A DNA stretch of 13,439 nucleotides from Chloroflexota bacterium (GTDB lineage: Bacteria; Chloroflexota; Limnocylindria; Limnocylindrales; CSP1-4): NCBI GenBank assembly GCA_021789355.1, contig JAJYJR010000088.1, positions 1 to 13,439 of the forward strand. Direction: 5' to 3'. A model generated the notes under the pieces. It did no database searches. It was not told where the DNA came from and saw only the letters and a program-made list of their open reading frames with translations. Position 1 is the first letter of the stretch. Each line of letters starts with the position of its first letter. Made by a program: the position numbers and the translations under genes. Shown piece by piece: positions 1 to 7,275 of the stretch.

Positions 1-1
1 C

Positions 2-346
2 AGCACCGAGGGTGCCACCAACATCCTCTTCCGAAACAACACGGCCGGCACGTTCGGGCAGGATTTCGTAGCCGTTGACGGCAGCCACACCGGGGCCCCC
101 ATCAACGGCATCACCATCAGTGCGAACACCATTACGGGCAAGACGCTGTTCACCATCATCGACAACGGAGGAACGGCGCGGATGCAGAACATCGTGTTCA
201 CCAACAACAAGAGCACGGTTGCCGGCAATGGGCCGGTGCTCCGCTTCGCCCACATCGACGGCCTGACGGTCACGGGAAACGTTCAGCCGCTGAAGTCAGG
301 GCCCCTCGCCAGCATCACCGACAGCACGGGGGTGACGTATCCCTGA
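2..346 (+). CDS. C-terminal part of a right-handed parallel beta-helix protein (5' end outside window)
   Basis: The open frame enters from the left edge and gives 114 residues before a TGA. The visible sequence has spaced coils rich in N, T, I and V (ISANTITGK, IVFTNNKST, LTVTGNVQP). Such Asn-ladder repeats are typical of pectate-lyase-like right-handed beta-helices. These folds are common in secreted polysaccharide lyases, epimerases and phage-type depolymerases, and they often sit in exopolysaccharide clusters, where they trim or modify the polymer. The catalytic part would lie upstream, so activity and substrate cannot be judged. The protein ends with a short non-repetitive tail (SITDSTGVTYP) and no membrane anchor. 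A surface or secreted role in the neighbouring polysaccharide pathway is an inference from context. The frame is certain; the family assignment is moderately sure. Confidence 0.75.
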   Translation, partial: STEGATNILFRNNTAGTFGQDFVAVDGSHTGAPINGITISANTITGKTLFTIIDNGGTARMQNIVFTNNKSTVAGNGPVLRFAHIDGLTVTGNVQPLKSGPLASITDSTGVTYP

Positions 347-613
347 GAGAGCGTCACGGGTCGGCGGAGGGCGCCCGCGGCGGCGCGCTGCCCTGGATCT
401 TGCGCCGCATGACATGCGCACTGGTTTCGCGGACTCGCCTGCCATCGCCTCGGTGACTCCCTGCGTGACCATGACGGCCCGGTGCTCTGTCCAGACGTCG
501 CACGCAGTGGCGAGGTTGCGGCCCGGCCCGCTCGAGCATCTCGATGCGTACGGAGGGATGCCTGGCTCCGGAAGCGTGCGACCGTCACTGATGTGCTTCC
601 GGGTAGCTCGCCG
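347..613. other. Intergenic region without a recognised gene
   Basis: These 267 bases separate the beta-helix protein from the glycosyltransferase. The glycosyltransferase frame stays open upstream to a GTG at 482. The 44 extra residues this would add are Arg/Ala-rich and do not resemble the N-terminus of a GT4 enzyme, so I treat them as non-coding. A weak hairpin (AGGGC 368-372 with GCCCT 390-394) lies just after the beta-helix stop and could be a terminator, but it has no T-tract. I see no clear promoter. Confidence 0.4.
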
Positions 614-1798
614 ATGATGGACCAGGCGCCTGCGGCCCGTGAGAGGCTGCCCGCGGGTGTTTCGCTGCTCGTCGTGGCGACGGTTTCGCATACGATCCGC
701 CACTTCCTCCTCCCGTACGCGGCGCATTTCCGGGCCCTCGGCTGGAGGGTGGACGCGGCCGCGAGCGGGGCCATCGACGATGGTGCGCTTCGCGAGGCGT
801 TCGACCACATCCATGAACTTCCGCTGTCGAGGTCGATCCTCGATCTGGGAGGGCTGGTGAGGGGCGAACGGGTCGTCTCGGAGGTTCTCGCATCCGGCCC
901 TGACCTCGTTCACGTCCACACCCCGATTGCGTCATTCGTCACTCGTCTTGCCGTGCGTCGAATGTCCGCCGACAGGCGACCGCGGATCGCCTACACGGCG
1001 CACGGGTTCCACTTCTATCGAGGTGGACCACCAGTGGCCAACCTGGCCTTCCTCGCGGCAGAGAAGGTCGCAGGCCGCTGGACGGACCGGTTGATCGTGA
1101 TCAACGAAGAGGACTACGCGGCGGCACAACGCCATCGGCTGGTTGCCCCGAACCGACTCGTGCGCATGCCGGGAATCGGGGTGGACACGGATACGTACTC
1201 GCGATCTCGAGTGGACCCGCAGCGTGTCGCTCAGGCCCGGGAGGACCTGGGCATCGAGCCGGCTGCTCCGCTGTTCCTGTCGGTTGCGGAGCTCAGCCGG
1301 CGGAAGCGCGGAGGCGACATCATCGAGGCACTGGCCCTCACGCGTCACCGGGAGGCGGCCCTGGTCTTTGCGGGCGACGGCCATGAGCGGGAGCGGCTCG
1401 AGAGCCTGGTGAACCGGCGGGGCCTGCGGGACCGCGTCCGCTTCGCCGGCAACGTGGACGACGTCCGGCCCCTGGTGGGCAGCGCGACTGCCCTCGTGCT
1501 GGCCAGCGATCGGGAAGGCCTGGCGAGATCGATCATGGAGGCCCTTGCCCTCGAAGTCCCGGTGATCGCGTCGACGGCCCGTGGCAACCTGGAACTTGTC
1601 GACTCCGACAGCGGGTTCATCTTCCCGGTTGGCGACATCCAGAAGTTGGCCGAGCGTATGGACTGGCTCCTCGATCACCCAGTCGAGGGGCTCCAGATGG
1701 GTCGCCATGGACGTCTGCGCATGGTTGAGAAGTACGAAATGCGCAAGCTCATCCTGCTGCATGAAGACCTGTACCGAGGGATGCTCGCGGAGCGTTGA
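614..1798 (+). CDS. GT4-family glycosyltransferase (EpsD/CapM-like), exopolysaccharide repeat assembly
   Basis: A 394-aa retaining glycosyltransferase with the two-domain GT-B fold. The N-terminal acceptor domain (about 15-190) opens with the strand VSLLVVATVSHTIRHF and carries VHVHTPIASF (100-109) and YTAHGFHFYRGG (127-138), typical of the EpsD/CapM branch. INEEDY (163-168) is another signature of that branch. The C-terminal nucleotide-sugar domain (about 215-390) has FAGDG (252-256) and an intact E-x7-E motif (E301...E309 in EGLARSIME), which binds the donor. The expected action is transfer of one sugar from a nucleotide donor to a lipid-linked intermediate on the cytoplasmic face; the sugar cannot be told from sequence. 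I chose the ATG at 614 (a second ATG follows at 617) because the upstream extension is not protein-like. No strong Shine-Dalgarno precedes it. It stands alone on the + strand. Confidence 0.88.
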   Translation: MMDQAPAARERLPAGVSLLVVATVSHTIRHFLLPYAAHFRALGWRVDAAASGAIDDGALREAFDHIHELPLSRSILDLGGLVRGERVVSEVLASGPDLVHVHTPIASFVTRLAVRRMSADRRPRIAYTAHGFHFYRGGPPVANLAFLAAEKVAGRWTDRLIVINEEDYAAAQRHRLVAPNRLVRMPGIGVDTDTYSRSRVDPQRVAQAREDLGIEPAAPLFLSVAELSRRKRGGDIIEALALTRHREAALVFAGDGHERERLESLVNRRGLRDRVRFAGNVDDVRPLVGSATALVLASDREGLARSIMEALALEVPVIASTARGNLELVDSDSGFIFPVGDIQKLAERMDWLLDHPVEGLQMGRHGRLRMVEKYEMRKLILLHEDLYRGMLAER

Positions 1799-1810
1799 CC
1801 CGACGTCCCT

Positions 1811-1845
1811 GCGGTGCCAACTGTCACCGGATTCGGTGGCGCCGC
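1811..1845 (+). terminator. Possible structured terminator after the glycosyltransferase
   Basis: Twelve bases after the stop codon, GCGGTGCC (1811-1818) pairs with GGCGCCGC (1838-1845) through eight pairs including one G-U. Inside the loop, ACCG (1826-1829) pairs with CGGT (1834-1837) around GATT. The position directly behind a stop codon fits transcription termination or 3'-end protection. There is no T-run, so this is not a classical intrinsic terminator. Confidence 0.3.
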
Positions 1846-1867
1846 TGTCCCGAAACCACCCGGCCCC

Positions 1868-1910
1868 AGTTGTAGCGGCTGTATTGGCATGTACGAAAGT
1901 ACTAGACTCA
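1868..1910 (+). promoter_or_regulatory. Promoter-like, less GC-rich stretch with a GTAC-GAAA-GTAC element
   Basis: This is the only visibly less GC-rich part of the 207-bp gap before the exported protein. It holds the inverted repeat GTACGAAAGTAC (1891-1902), followed at once by TAGACT (1903-1908), which fits a TAnnnT -10 box. Seventeen bases upstream lies TGTATT (1880-1885), a poor -35, so activator help would be needed. A start near 1915 would leave a leader of about 90 nt. TTGG (1884-1887) followed after 11 bases by GTACTAG (1899-1905) recurs near 12.53 kb. Confidence 0.3.
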
Positions 1911-2005
1911 CGCCGGGCCGCGTCCCCGAGGGAGGTGCCTGAGGAAGGCTGGGCGATTCCGCCGACGTCCCCGGTGCGTCATCGCCCGTCGGGAGGGACG
2001 GTCGG

Positions 2006-3766
2006 ATGAGGCGAGCAGTCGTCGCGGCGGTCTTGTTATTGGCGCTGGCGTTTCCGGTTGGTCTCGCCGCCGCCGCCCCACCATCATGGAACCTGATGGG
2101 CGGGTACACCGTCAACTTCACATGCACGTCGTCGGGATGCGGCGACACGTACGTCCACACGATGACAATCACCAACAGCGACAACACAACCGGAGCTGTG
2201 GCCGGCACTGGCTCCGTCGTTAACTATCCCGACTCGGACTACGCGGTCACCGGCACCATCAGCGGTTCAGATGTCACGCTGGACATCGAGTTCTCAGCCA
2301 CCGCCCTGCAGATCTACAACCCCTTGCTGCTGACGGGTGCCATCGACTCGTCCGGCCATATGTCGGGCACGGCGGCCGATAAGGCGGGTCGAACCTTCGA
2401 CTGGGTGACGACGGACGGTGCCGCCACTCCAGTCGCAACCACGGGGACGCTCAGGTTCATCAAGGTCATCGACAACTGGGTTGACGGGCAGGGAACCCCG
2501 CCACTTGGCGAGTTCACCCTGACCTATGCGGGCGGTCAGGAACCGGATGCCGTCAGCGGGACAGCCCATGATGGCGACACCCTGACACTGCCGCTCGGCG
2601 ACTACGTCGTCGGTGAGGAGGTGTCCAGCCTGCCGAGCGACTACGCCGTGCCCTCGGACAGCGTCCGGTGCGTGAACAACCTGACGGACACGAACACGGG
2701 CGACGACACGGTTGCCTACTTGACCGCCGCCGCCCCTGACTGGACCTGCACGGTGCACAACCTCTACAGCGTGCCGATCTTCCAGAAGGTGATCGTGGGT
2801 GGCTCGGCCTCGCTGAGCGACTTCACGTTCACGATCGCGCAGGGTGACGTCGTCACGACCATCCCGGGGTCGGAATTGGAGCCGTCGGCGGACGGCAGGA
2901 CGGGGACGTACTACGGTGGCGCACTGGTCGGCTCGTACACCATCACGGAGACGATCGCACCGCCGCGATACCGGGCCACCTACGACATGAACGGCCTGGT
3001 GAAGTCGACGAACTGCTCGTGGGTCGCGGATTCGATGGCGTATGAGGCGCCCCCGACCTGCGTGATCACGAACACGTATGCGTACGCGCCTCCGCCGCCC
3101 GCCCCTGTCGCGCCCCAGATTGCGCTGGCGGTGAGTGCGAGCCCGACGTCGCTCGTTGGAAGCGGCAGTGTCACCTACACCTACAGCGTCACCAATCCGG
3201 GGTCAGTGGCCCTGAGCGCGGTTTCTGTCGCCGACACCACGTGCATCCCGGCCTACGTCTCGGGTGACGCGAACAGCGACGGCCTCCTCCAGCCCGGGGA
3301 AACGTGGATCTACACCTGCACGGCGACGCTGTCCGTCAACACGACGGACGCGGCCAAGGCCACGGGTACGGGCAATGCCATGTCGGCCAGCGCCAGCGCG
3401 GCTACCACGGTGACCGTGACGGCCGCCCCCGTCCTGACGCCGGTCATCCTTTCCGACGGGATCGCTGCGGGGGTCAACCGTGGGACGAGCGGCTTCGGGG
3501 CCCGCAGCGTCGTGGTGCCCCCCAACCTCTACGTGACGGTTCTCGGTCGCACGAGCCCAACCCTCGCGGGTTCGCTCGTCGAGATCTGGGTTCAGTCGAA
3601 GACCAGCGGCTGGCATTCCCTGACGTTGCGGCGCGTGGCGGCCGACGGCACCGTCCACTACTTCGCGCGGGTCAACGGCTGGACCGCGTACTGGGTCAAG
3701 TTCCCGGGCGATGCCACCCATTCCCCCGCCGGTAGCCACGGCAGGGTCGCGACCAACCCGCGCTGA
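2006..3766 (+). CDS. Exported multi-domain beta-sandwich protein with paired cysteines, function unknown
   Basis: 586 aa, with a clear signal peptide (MRRAVVAAVLLLALAFPVGLAAAA, cleavage near 22-25). The start is fixed by GGAGG (1992-1996) nine bases upstream. Domains by eye: a beta-rich domain (26-145); two domains resembling SpaA/prealbumin-like folds (146-255 and 256-358), each ending in TC-x-V/I-x-N-x-Y; a Pro linker (361-370); a DUF11/DUF7507-like domain (371-475) with a DANSDG loop (421-426) that may bind calcium; and a C-terminal Ig-like domain (480-586) containing FPGDATHSP. The eight cysteines (40, 45, 222, 248, 337, 352, 413, 438) fall two per domain in the first four domains, suggesting one disulfide each. 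I see no LPXTG, transmembrane anchor or catalytic motif, so it is probably secreted or bound through the polysaccharide. An adhesin or matrix protein is an inference from its domains and position inside the locus. Confidence 0.88.
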   Translation: MRRAVVAAVLLLALAFPVGLAAAAPPSWNLMGGYTVNFTCTSSGCGDTYVHTMTITNSDNTTGAVAGTGSVVNYPDSDYAVTGTISGSDVTLDIEFSATALQIYNPLLLTGAIDSSGHMSGTAADKAGRTFDWVTTDGAATPVATTGTLRFIKVIDNWVDGQGTPPLGEFTLTYAGGQEPDAVSGTAHDGDTLTLPLGDYVVGEEVSSLPSDYAVPSDSVRCVNNLTDTNTGDDTVAYLTAAAPDWTCTVHNLYSVPIFQKVIVGGSASLSDFTFTIAQGDVVTTIPGSELEPSADGRTGTYYGGALVGSYTITETIAPPRYRATYDMNGLVKSTNCSWVADSMAYEAPPTCVITNTYAYAPPPPAPVAPQIALAVSASPTSLVGSGSVTYTYSVTNPGSVALSAVSVADTTCIPAYVSGDANSDGLLQPGETWIYTCTATLSVNTTDAAKATGTGNAMSASASAATTVTVTAAPVLTPVILSDGIAAGVNRGTSGFGARSVVVPPNLYVTVLGRTSPTLAGSLVEIWVQSKTSGWHSLTLRRVAADGTVHYFARVNGWTAYWVKFPGDATHSPAGSHGRVATNPR

Positions 3767-3873
3767 CGGAAGGCCTGGACGCCGCGGTGGAGCCCCCCGG
3801 ACGACGAGCAACCCCGGCGCGACACGACGAACACACCTGAGTTGCCTGTCGAAAGTGATCCGCGGTTCGCTGG

Positions 3874-5250
3874 TCATGGTCTGCTCGAGCTCGGGCCAGG
3901 TACGTCCGTGGGCGCTTCAGGCGGCTGAGTTGCGGCCACCCGCGCGAGAGTTGCCGGCCATCGGGAGGCCAGGTGGCCGGCAACTTGGCTGTCGACGCTC
4001 CACTGCAGACCGGCACCGAGCAGGACCCAGAAGAGGATGATCGCCGGGTAACTGAAGGGAGTCTGTGTCACCCCAGCGACGGCGATCAGTGCCGCGACCA
4101 TCCGAAGAGCCTGGCGGTGCCTGAATTCGCCCACGGTCAGCGACGCTCCGATGAGCAACACCAACGTGGTCACATACGGCACGGAGCCCTGAGCGAACGC
4201 ACGGAACCAACTGCTGTCCACGGCAGTGCCGAGGAGCAGTTCCGGCGAGCCCCACGTCCCCCAGGGGTAGACGGCGTTGAGATCAACCACCTTCGCCCAG
4301 TATTGAAGGCGTCCGGCGAGGTTTGGATCAGCCCCAGTACCTTGTGTCAGTACCCGGAGCATGGCCCCGAAGCGGTCCCCCAGCTCCCCTGGGGGACCGA
4401 GCACCAATGCCACCGAGATGGCGAGGAGCCCCGCCAGTCCGAAGTAGAGGACGGCCCTGATGGTTCCGGTGCTCAGACGGCCGCGCGCGACCGAGAAGAC
4501 GCCACCTGCGACCAGCGCCGCCGCGAGTGCTACCGTGGCCCCGCGCGACTGGCTCAACAGCAGCGTCAGGATGCCCATGGCGATCCCAACCGCACGCAGG
4601 CGACGCGGAAGCATCGACCAGCCGAGGATGACAGCGAACCCGGCCCACAGGCCGAGCTCGTTGGGGTTGAGGTAGAGGCCGGTGCTCCTCGCCTGCACGA
4701 ACGTGCTCAGGTCCACCAGCGACAGGTCCCATTGGTGAAGTGGGGTGAACAGCTGCCAGCCAGGCCCCTGAGACAGAAAGACCATCTGGCCCGCGGCGTA
4801 TGCGAGCTGAAGGACGATCGCCAGGAGGAGCCACGGCCACCATGAGCGGCCCTCTGCCTCGGAAGCCGCCGCGCCCATCACGAGGAAGGAGAGCGCGGTC
4901 GTCGCGTCCGTCAGCGACAACAGCGTCCGCTCCGGGTACCCGTTGAACATGACGCCGAGGACTGGAAGCAGGGCGGTCAGGGCGAGGTATGGGATGACGC
5001 CCAGCACGAAGGCGGGGTGGGCGACGAACCCGAGGCTGCGTCGCGTTCCGTACCGCACGACGGTCGCCACGGCGGCCAGCGGAGCCAGGATGACCAGGAG
5101 TGGCAACACGCCCCGGCCACCGGTTGCGACGCCGAGCTGAACCCGGTTTGCGAGCACGGAGCAGGCGAGCGCGAACGGGATGATCAGCGTCGATCGGGGC
5201 GCCCTCGCGCGATCGACGCTACCGACGAACGAGGCCGATGAGGATCGCAT
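3874..5250 (-). CDS. Wzy / O-antigen-ligase-type polysaccharide polymerase
   Basis: A 458-aa integral membrane protein with about eleven hydrophobic segments. Family signatures are RSTGLYLNPNELG (188-200), which fits the R-G-x-NPN pattern of the Wzy_C/O-antigen ligase superfamily, LLSQSRGATVAL (about 231-242), and AGRLQYW in the large external loop (about 290-345). Members join undecaprenyl-linked repeats (Wzy) or ligate polymer to an acceptor (WaaL). Next to a Wzx and a Wzz-kinase, polymerase is the better reading. The frame also has a GTG at 5301, but that would overlap the upstream glycosyltransferase by 83 nt. The ATG at 5250 overlaps by 32 nt and is preferred; neither has a good ribosome site, so re-initiation after the upstream gene is likely. 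The last 25 residues are Pro/Ser-rich. It is the final gene of the - strand unit. Confidence 0.85.
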   Translation of the reverse strand: MRSSSASFVGSVDRARAPRSTLIIPFALACSVLANRVQLGVATGGRGVLPLLVILAPLAAVATVVRYGTRRSLGFVAHPAFVLGVIPYLALTALLPVLGVMFNGYPERTLLSLTDATTALSFLVMGAAASEAEGRSWWPWLLLAIVLQLAYAAGQMVFLSQGPGWQLFTPLHQWDLSLVDLSTFVQARSTGLYLNPNELGLWAGFAVILGWSMLPRRLRAVGIAMGILTLLLSQSRGATVALAAALVAGGVFSVARGRLSTGTIRAVLYFGLAGLLAISVALVLGPPGELGDRFGAMLRVLTQGTGADPNLAGRLQYWAKVVDLNAVYPWGTWGSPELLLGTAVDSSWFRAFAQGSVPYVTTLVLLIGASLTVGEFRHRQALRMVAALIAVAGVTQTPFSYPAIILFWVLLGAGLQWSVDSQVAGHLASRWPATLARVAATQPPEAPTDVPGPSSSRP

Positions 5251-6328
5251 GCGTCTGCGCTGCTGCAGAATCCCAGGAGTAGCTGTCGACCGCCGCGTCA
5301 CGGGCGCGCTGCCCCATCTGTCGGGCGAGGCCAGGGTCCGAGTCGAGGGTCGCGACGGCGGCTGCGATCGCCGCGGGGTCGCCAGGGGGCACTACCAGGC
5401 CACATCCGCGACCCGACACGATGTCTGCCTGGCCGGGCAGGTCGGTGACGATCACGGGAACCCCGGCTGCCATGGCCTCGAAGAGCTTGAGCGGCACCAC
5501 GCCGGTATGCGAGAGGTCCCCCCCTGCCTTCGGTGAGATCGCCCCGAGGCTTCTTGCCACGATGCCGGGGACGTCTCGATGGCGAACGCGACCGAGGTAC
5601 GTGAGCCGGGGCTCGATTCGGGACCTCGCGCGGACGGTTTCCGCAAGGACACCGTCTCCGATGACAACCAGCGAAACGTGCGCCGGCCATGCCGGACGAT
5701 CCAGGGCGTCGAGCAGACTCTCGACCCCCTGCCATCTCGCCAGCGTGCCGGTGAAGCTCACGAACCTCTGCGGCAGCACGGTCGGCGAAGTCGCCGTCGG
5801 GGTGAACCGCTCAGTGTCGGCTCCGTTCGGAACCACGTAACAACGTCTGGCCCCGCGTTCCCGTGCCCAGCGTGAGAGCTCTGGAGTCACGGCGATCACT
5901 GCGGTGCTGAGCCGCATCTGCCAGTCGACCGACGCCATGAGCAGCGGAAGCAAGGGACGCACCTGGGGCCAGGACGAGAGCACGTCAGTCCCTCCGCCGT
6001 TCAACTCCCAGGCCACCGGCACGTGCATGAGTCGAGCCCAGATCACCGCCGGCAGTGACGCGAAGTGCCCACGCACGTAGAGGATCTCGGGACGATCGCG
6101 CCGCAGCATGAGCCGCCCCTGCGTGGCGAGACCGTCGAACAGGCGCCGGACCGGCCCGCGGACCCCGCGGCGTTCGGGCGGGTGCCAGAGACTCGTTCGC
6201 CAGCCTCGGGACGACAGGCCCCGGAGAATGCCCATCACGTGGGTGTGGCTCGCCGTGCCTTCCGTTGGAAGCTCCAGGCACAGGTACCAGAGCGACCGAT
6301 TGTCGCTCGCCCCGGCAGTGCCTCTCAT
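5219..6328 (-). CDS. GT4-family glycosyltransferase
   Basis: 369 aa with a GT-B fold. The N-terminal domain has ELPTEGTASHTHVMGILRGL (19-38), the usual glycine-rich acceptor-side loop, and YVRGHFAS (84-91). The hinge region carries VPNGADTERF (166-175). The donor domain has FTGTLARWQGV (192-202), VIGDG (222-226) and PLKLFEAMAAGVPVIVTDLP (279-298), the standard donor-binding segment. E284 is the second glutamate of E-x7-E; the first is replaced (G276), as in many GT4 enzymes. It should add one sugar to the lipid-linked repeat in the cytoplasm. Its ATG overlaps the upstream stop as ATGA, and a GAGG (6337-6340) lies eight bases before the start. Its 3' end overlaps the polymerase gene. Donor and linkage are unknown. 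Confidence 0.88.
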   Translation of the reverse strand: MRGTAGASDNRSLWYLCLELPTEGTASHTHVMGILRGLSSRGWRTSLWHPPERRGVRGPVRRLFDGLATQGRLMLRRDRPEILYVRGHFASLPAVIWARLMHVPVAWELNGGGTDVLSSWPQVRPLLPLLMASVDWQMRLSTAVIAVTPELSRWARERGARRCYVVPNGADTERFTPTATSPTVLPQRFVSFTGTLARWQGVESLLDALDRPAWPAHVSLVVIGDGVLAETVRARSRIEPRLTYLGRVRHRDVPGIVARSLGAISPKAGGDLSHTGVVPLKLFEAMAAGVPVIVTDLPGQADIVSGRGCGLVVPPGDPAAIAAAVATLDSDPGLARQMGQRARDAAVDSYSWDSAAAQTHAILIGLVRR

Positions 6329-7275
6329 GCCCTGATCCTCAGCACATCGACGAGACGGCCGACGAGCCTGGCCTCGCCGAACTCTTCCACTGCGTACTCG
6401 CGACCGGCGAGGTTGGGACTCAGCCGACCAGTGGCGTGCGCATCACGCAGCTCCGCGAGTGCTTCGGCCAGGTTCTCGGCCGATGGGGGCGAGACCGTGC
6501 GCACGAACGGCACCTCGTGCGTGTAGATGACATGACGAGCGTTGAGCAGGCCCTCGACCACCGTGGCTCCGAAACCATCGTGGCGGGGGATCCGAACGAC
6601 CACGGTTGAACGTGCGTACGGCGCGGCCATGTCGCCAACCCAACCCTGCCAGCTGACATTGTTCGGCGCGGATGGAGCAGTTTCCCCGCGGCTCCCGACC
6701 ACCTCGAACTCGATGTCGGGCAGGCGGCGTGCCGCTTCGAGAATCGTCCCGCCACCGTAGAAATCGAAGCGATCTGCCGGCAGGTAGGTGAGCACGTGGA
6801 ACTGCGGCGGGAGCGGCGCTGCCATCGGTGGCGGGTGATACGGCTGAGGAACGTGAGCCGTGTTCGCCTGAAGGCCGACCGTCTCGAGCTCGGCCGCCAG
6901 CCATGGCGCATCGGCAATGTGAAGATCGTCCCGGGCCGCCCGGAAGATCGCCTGTCGAAGGGTGCCGGCGTGGGCCTCCTCGATCGTATTCAGGACGTCT
7001 GTGCCGAGCCAGTAGTGGCACGGCACTGCCGTCGAGAGCGAGCGCCGCAACACGGACCAATACGCATCGAACAGCCGGCCCCTCGCGGTCGACGCACCCA
7101 CCCTGTATCCAACGCGCATGAGGACGAGACCGTCCGGGCGCGGCCGCGTCGCCAGCAGTCGGGCGTAGCCACCCTGCGGGACGTACCTGGCCCGCACGTC
7201 GCCTGCGTGGGCATTGAGAGCCCGTGCGATGCGGGTCCCCCAGTACGGCTGCCCGAGGATCAGCACGCTAGTCAT
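6325..7275 (-). CDS. Glycosyltransferase, GT-B type (divergent GT4-like)
   Basis: 316 aa from the ATG at 7275, which begins a clean beta-strand (MTSVLILGQPYWGTRIARAL). The frame extends upstream to 7407, but that part is antisense to the flippase and not protein-like. The N-terminal half is short and has CHYWLGTDVL (86-95), a motif of small GT4-like enzymes. The C-terminal half has YLPADRFDFYGGGTILEAA (164-182), EVVGS (191-195) and IPRHDGFGATVVEGLLNARH (229-248), in which E240 takes the place of the second E of E-x7-E and the first is H232. This is a less typical member than the other two transferases. It probably adds one sugar to the repeat unit. Its start overlaps the flippase stop by eight bases (ATGACTAG) and its stop overlaps the next start by four. 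No ribosome site is visible, so it depends on coupling. Confidence 0.8.
   Translation of the reverse strand: MTSVLILGQPYWGTRIARALNAHAGDVRARYVPQGGYARLLATRPRPDGLVLMRVGYRVGASTARGRLFDAYWSVLRRSLSTAVPCHYWLGTDVLNTIEEAHAGTLRQAIFRAARDDLHIADAPWLAAELETVGLQANTAHVPQPYHPPPMAAPLPPQFHVLTYLPADRFDFYGGGTILEAARRLPDIEFEVVGSRGETAPSAPNNVSWQGWVGDMAAPYARSTVVVRIPRHDGFGATVVEGLLNARHVIYTHEVPFVRTVSPPSAENLAEALAELRDAHATGRLSPNLAGREYAVEEFGEARLVGRLVDVLRIRA

Noticed and set aside
482..613. N-terminal extension of the glycosyltransferase frame from a GTG at 482
   Set aside because: The 44 residues are Arg/Ala-rich, do not match GT4 N-termini, and the ATG pair at 614/617 directly precedes the first conserved strand.
932..1762. 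276-aa - strand open frame antisense to the glycosyltransferase
   Set aside because: Shadow frame caused by high GC; no domain, and the + strand frame carries clear GT4 motifs.
3767..3873. Terminator between the convergent exported-protein and polymerase genes
   Set aside because: I looked for a stem with a T-run on either strand and found only short, scattered GC matches.
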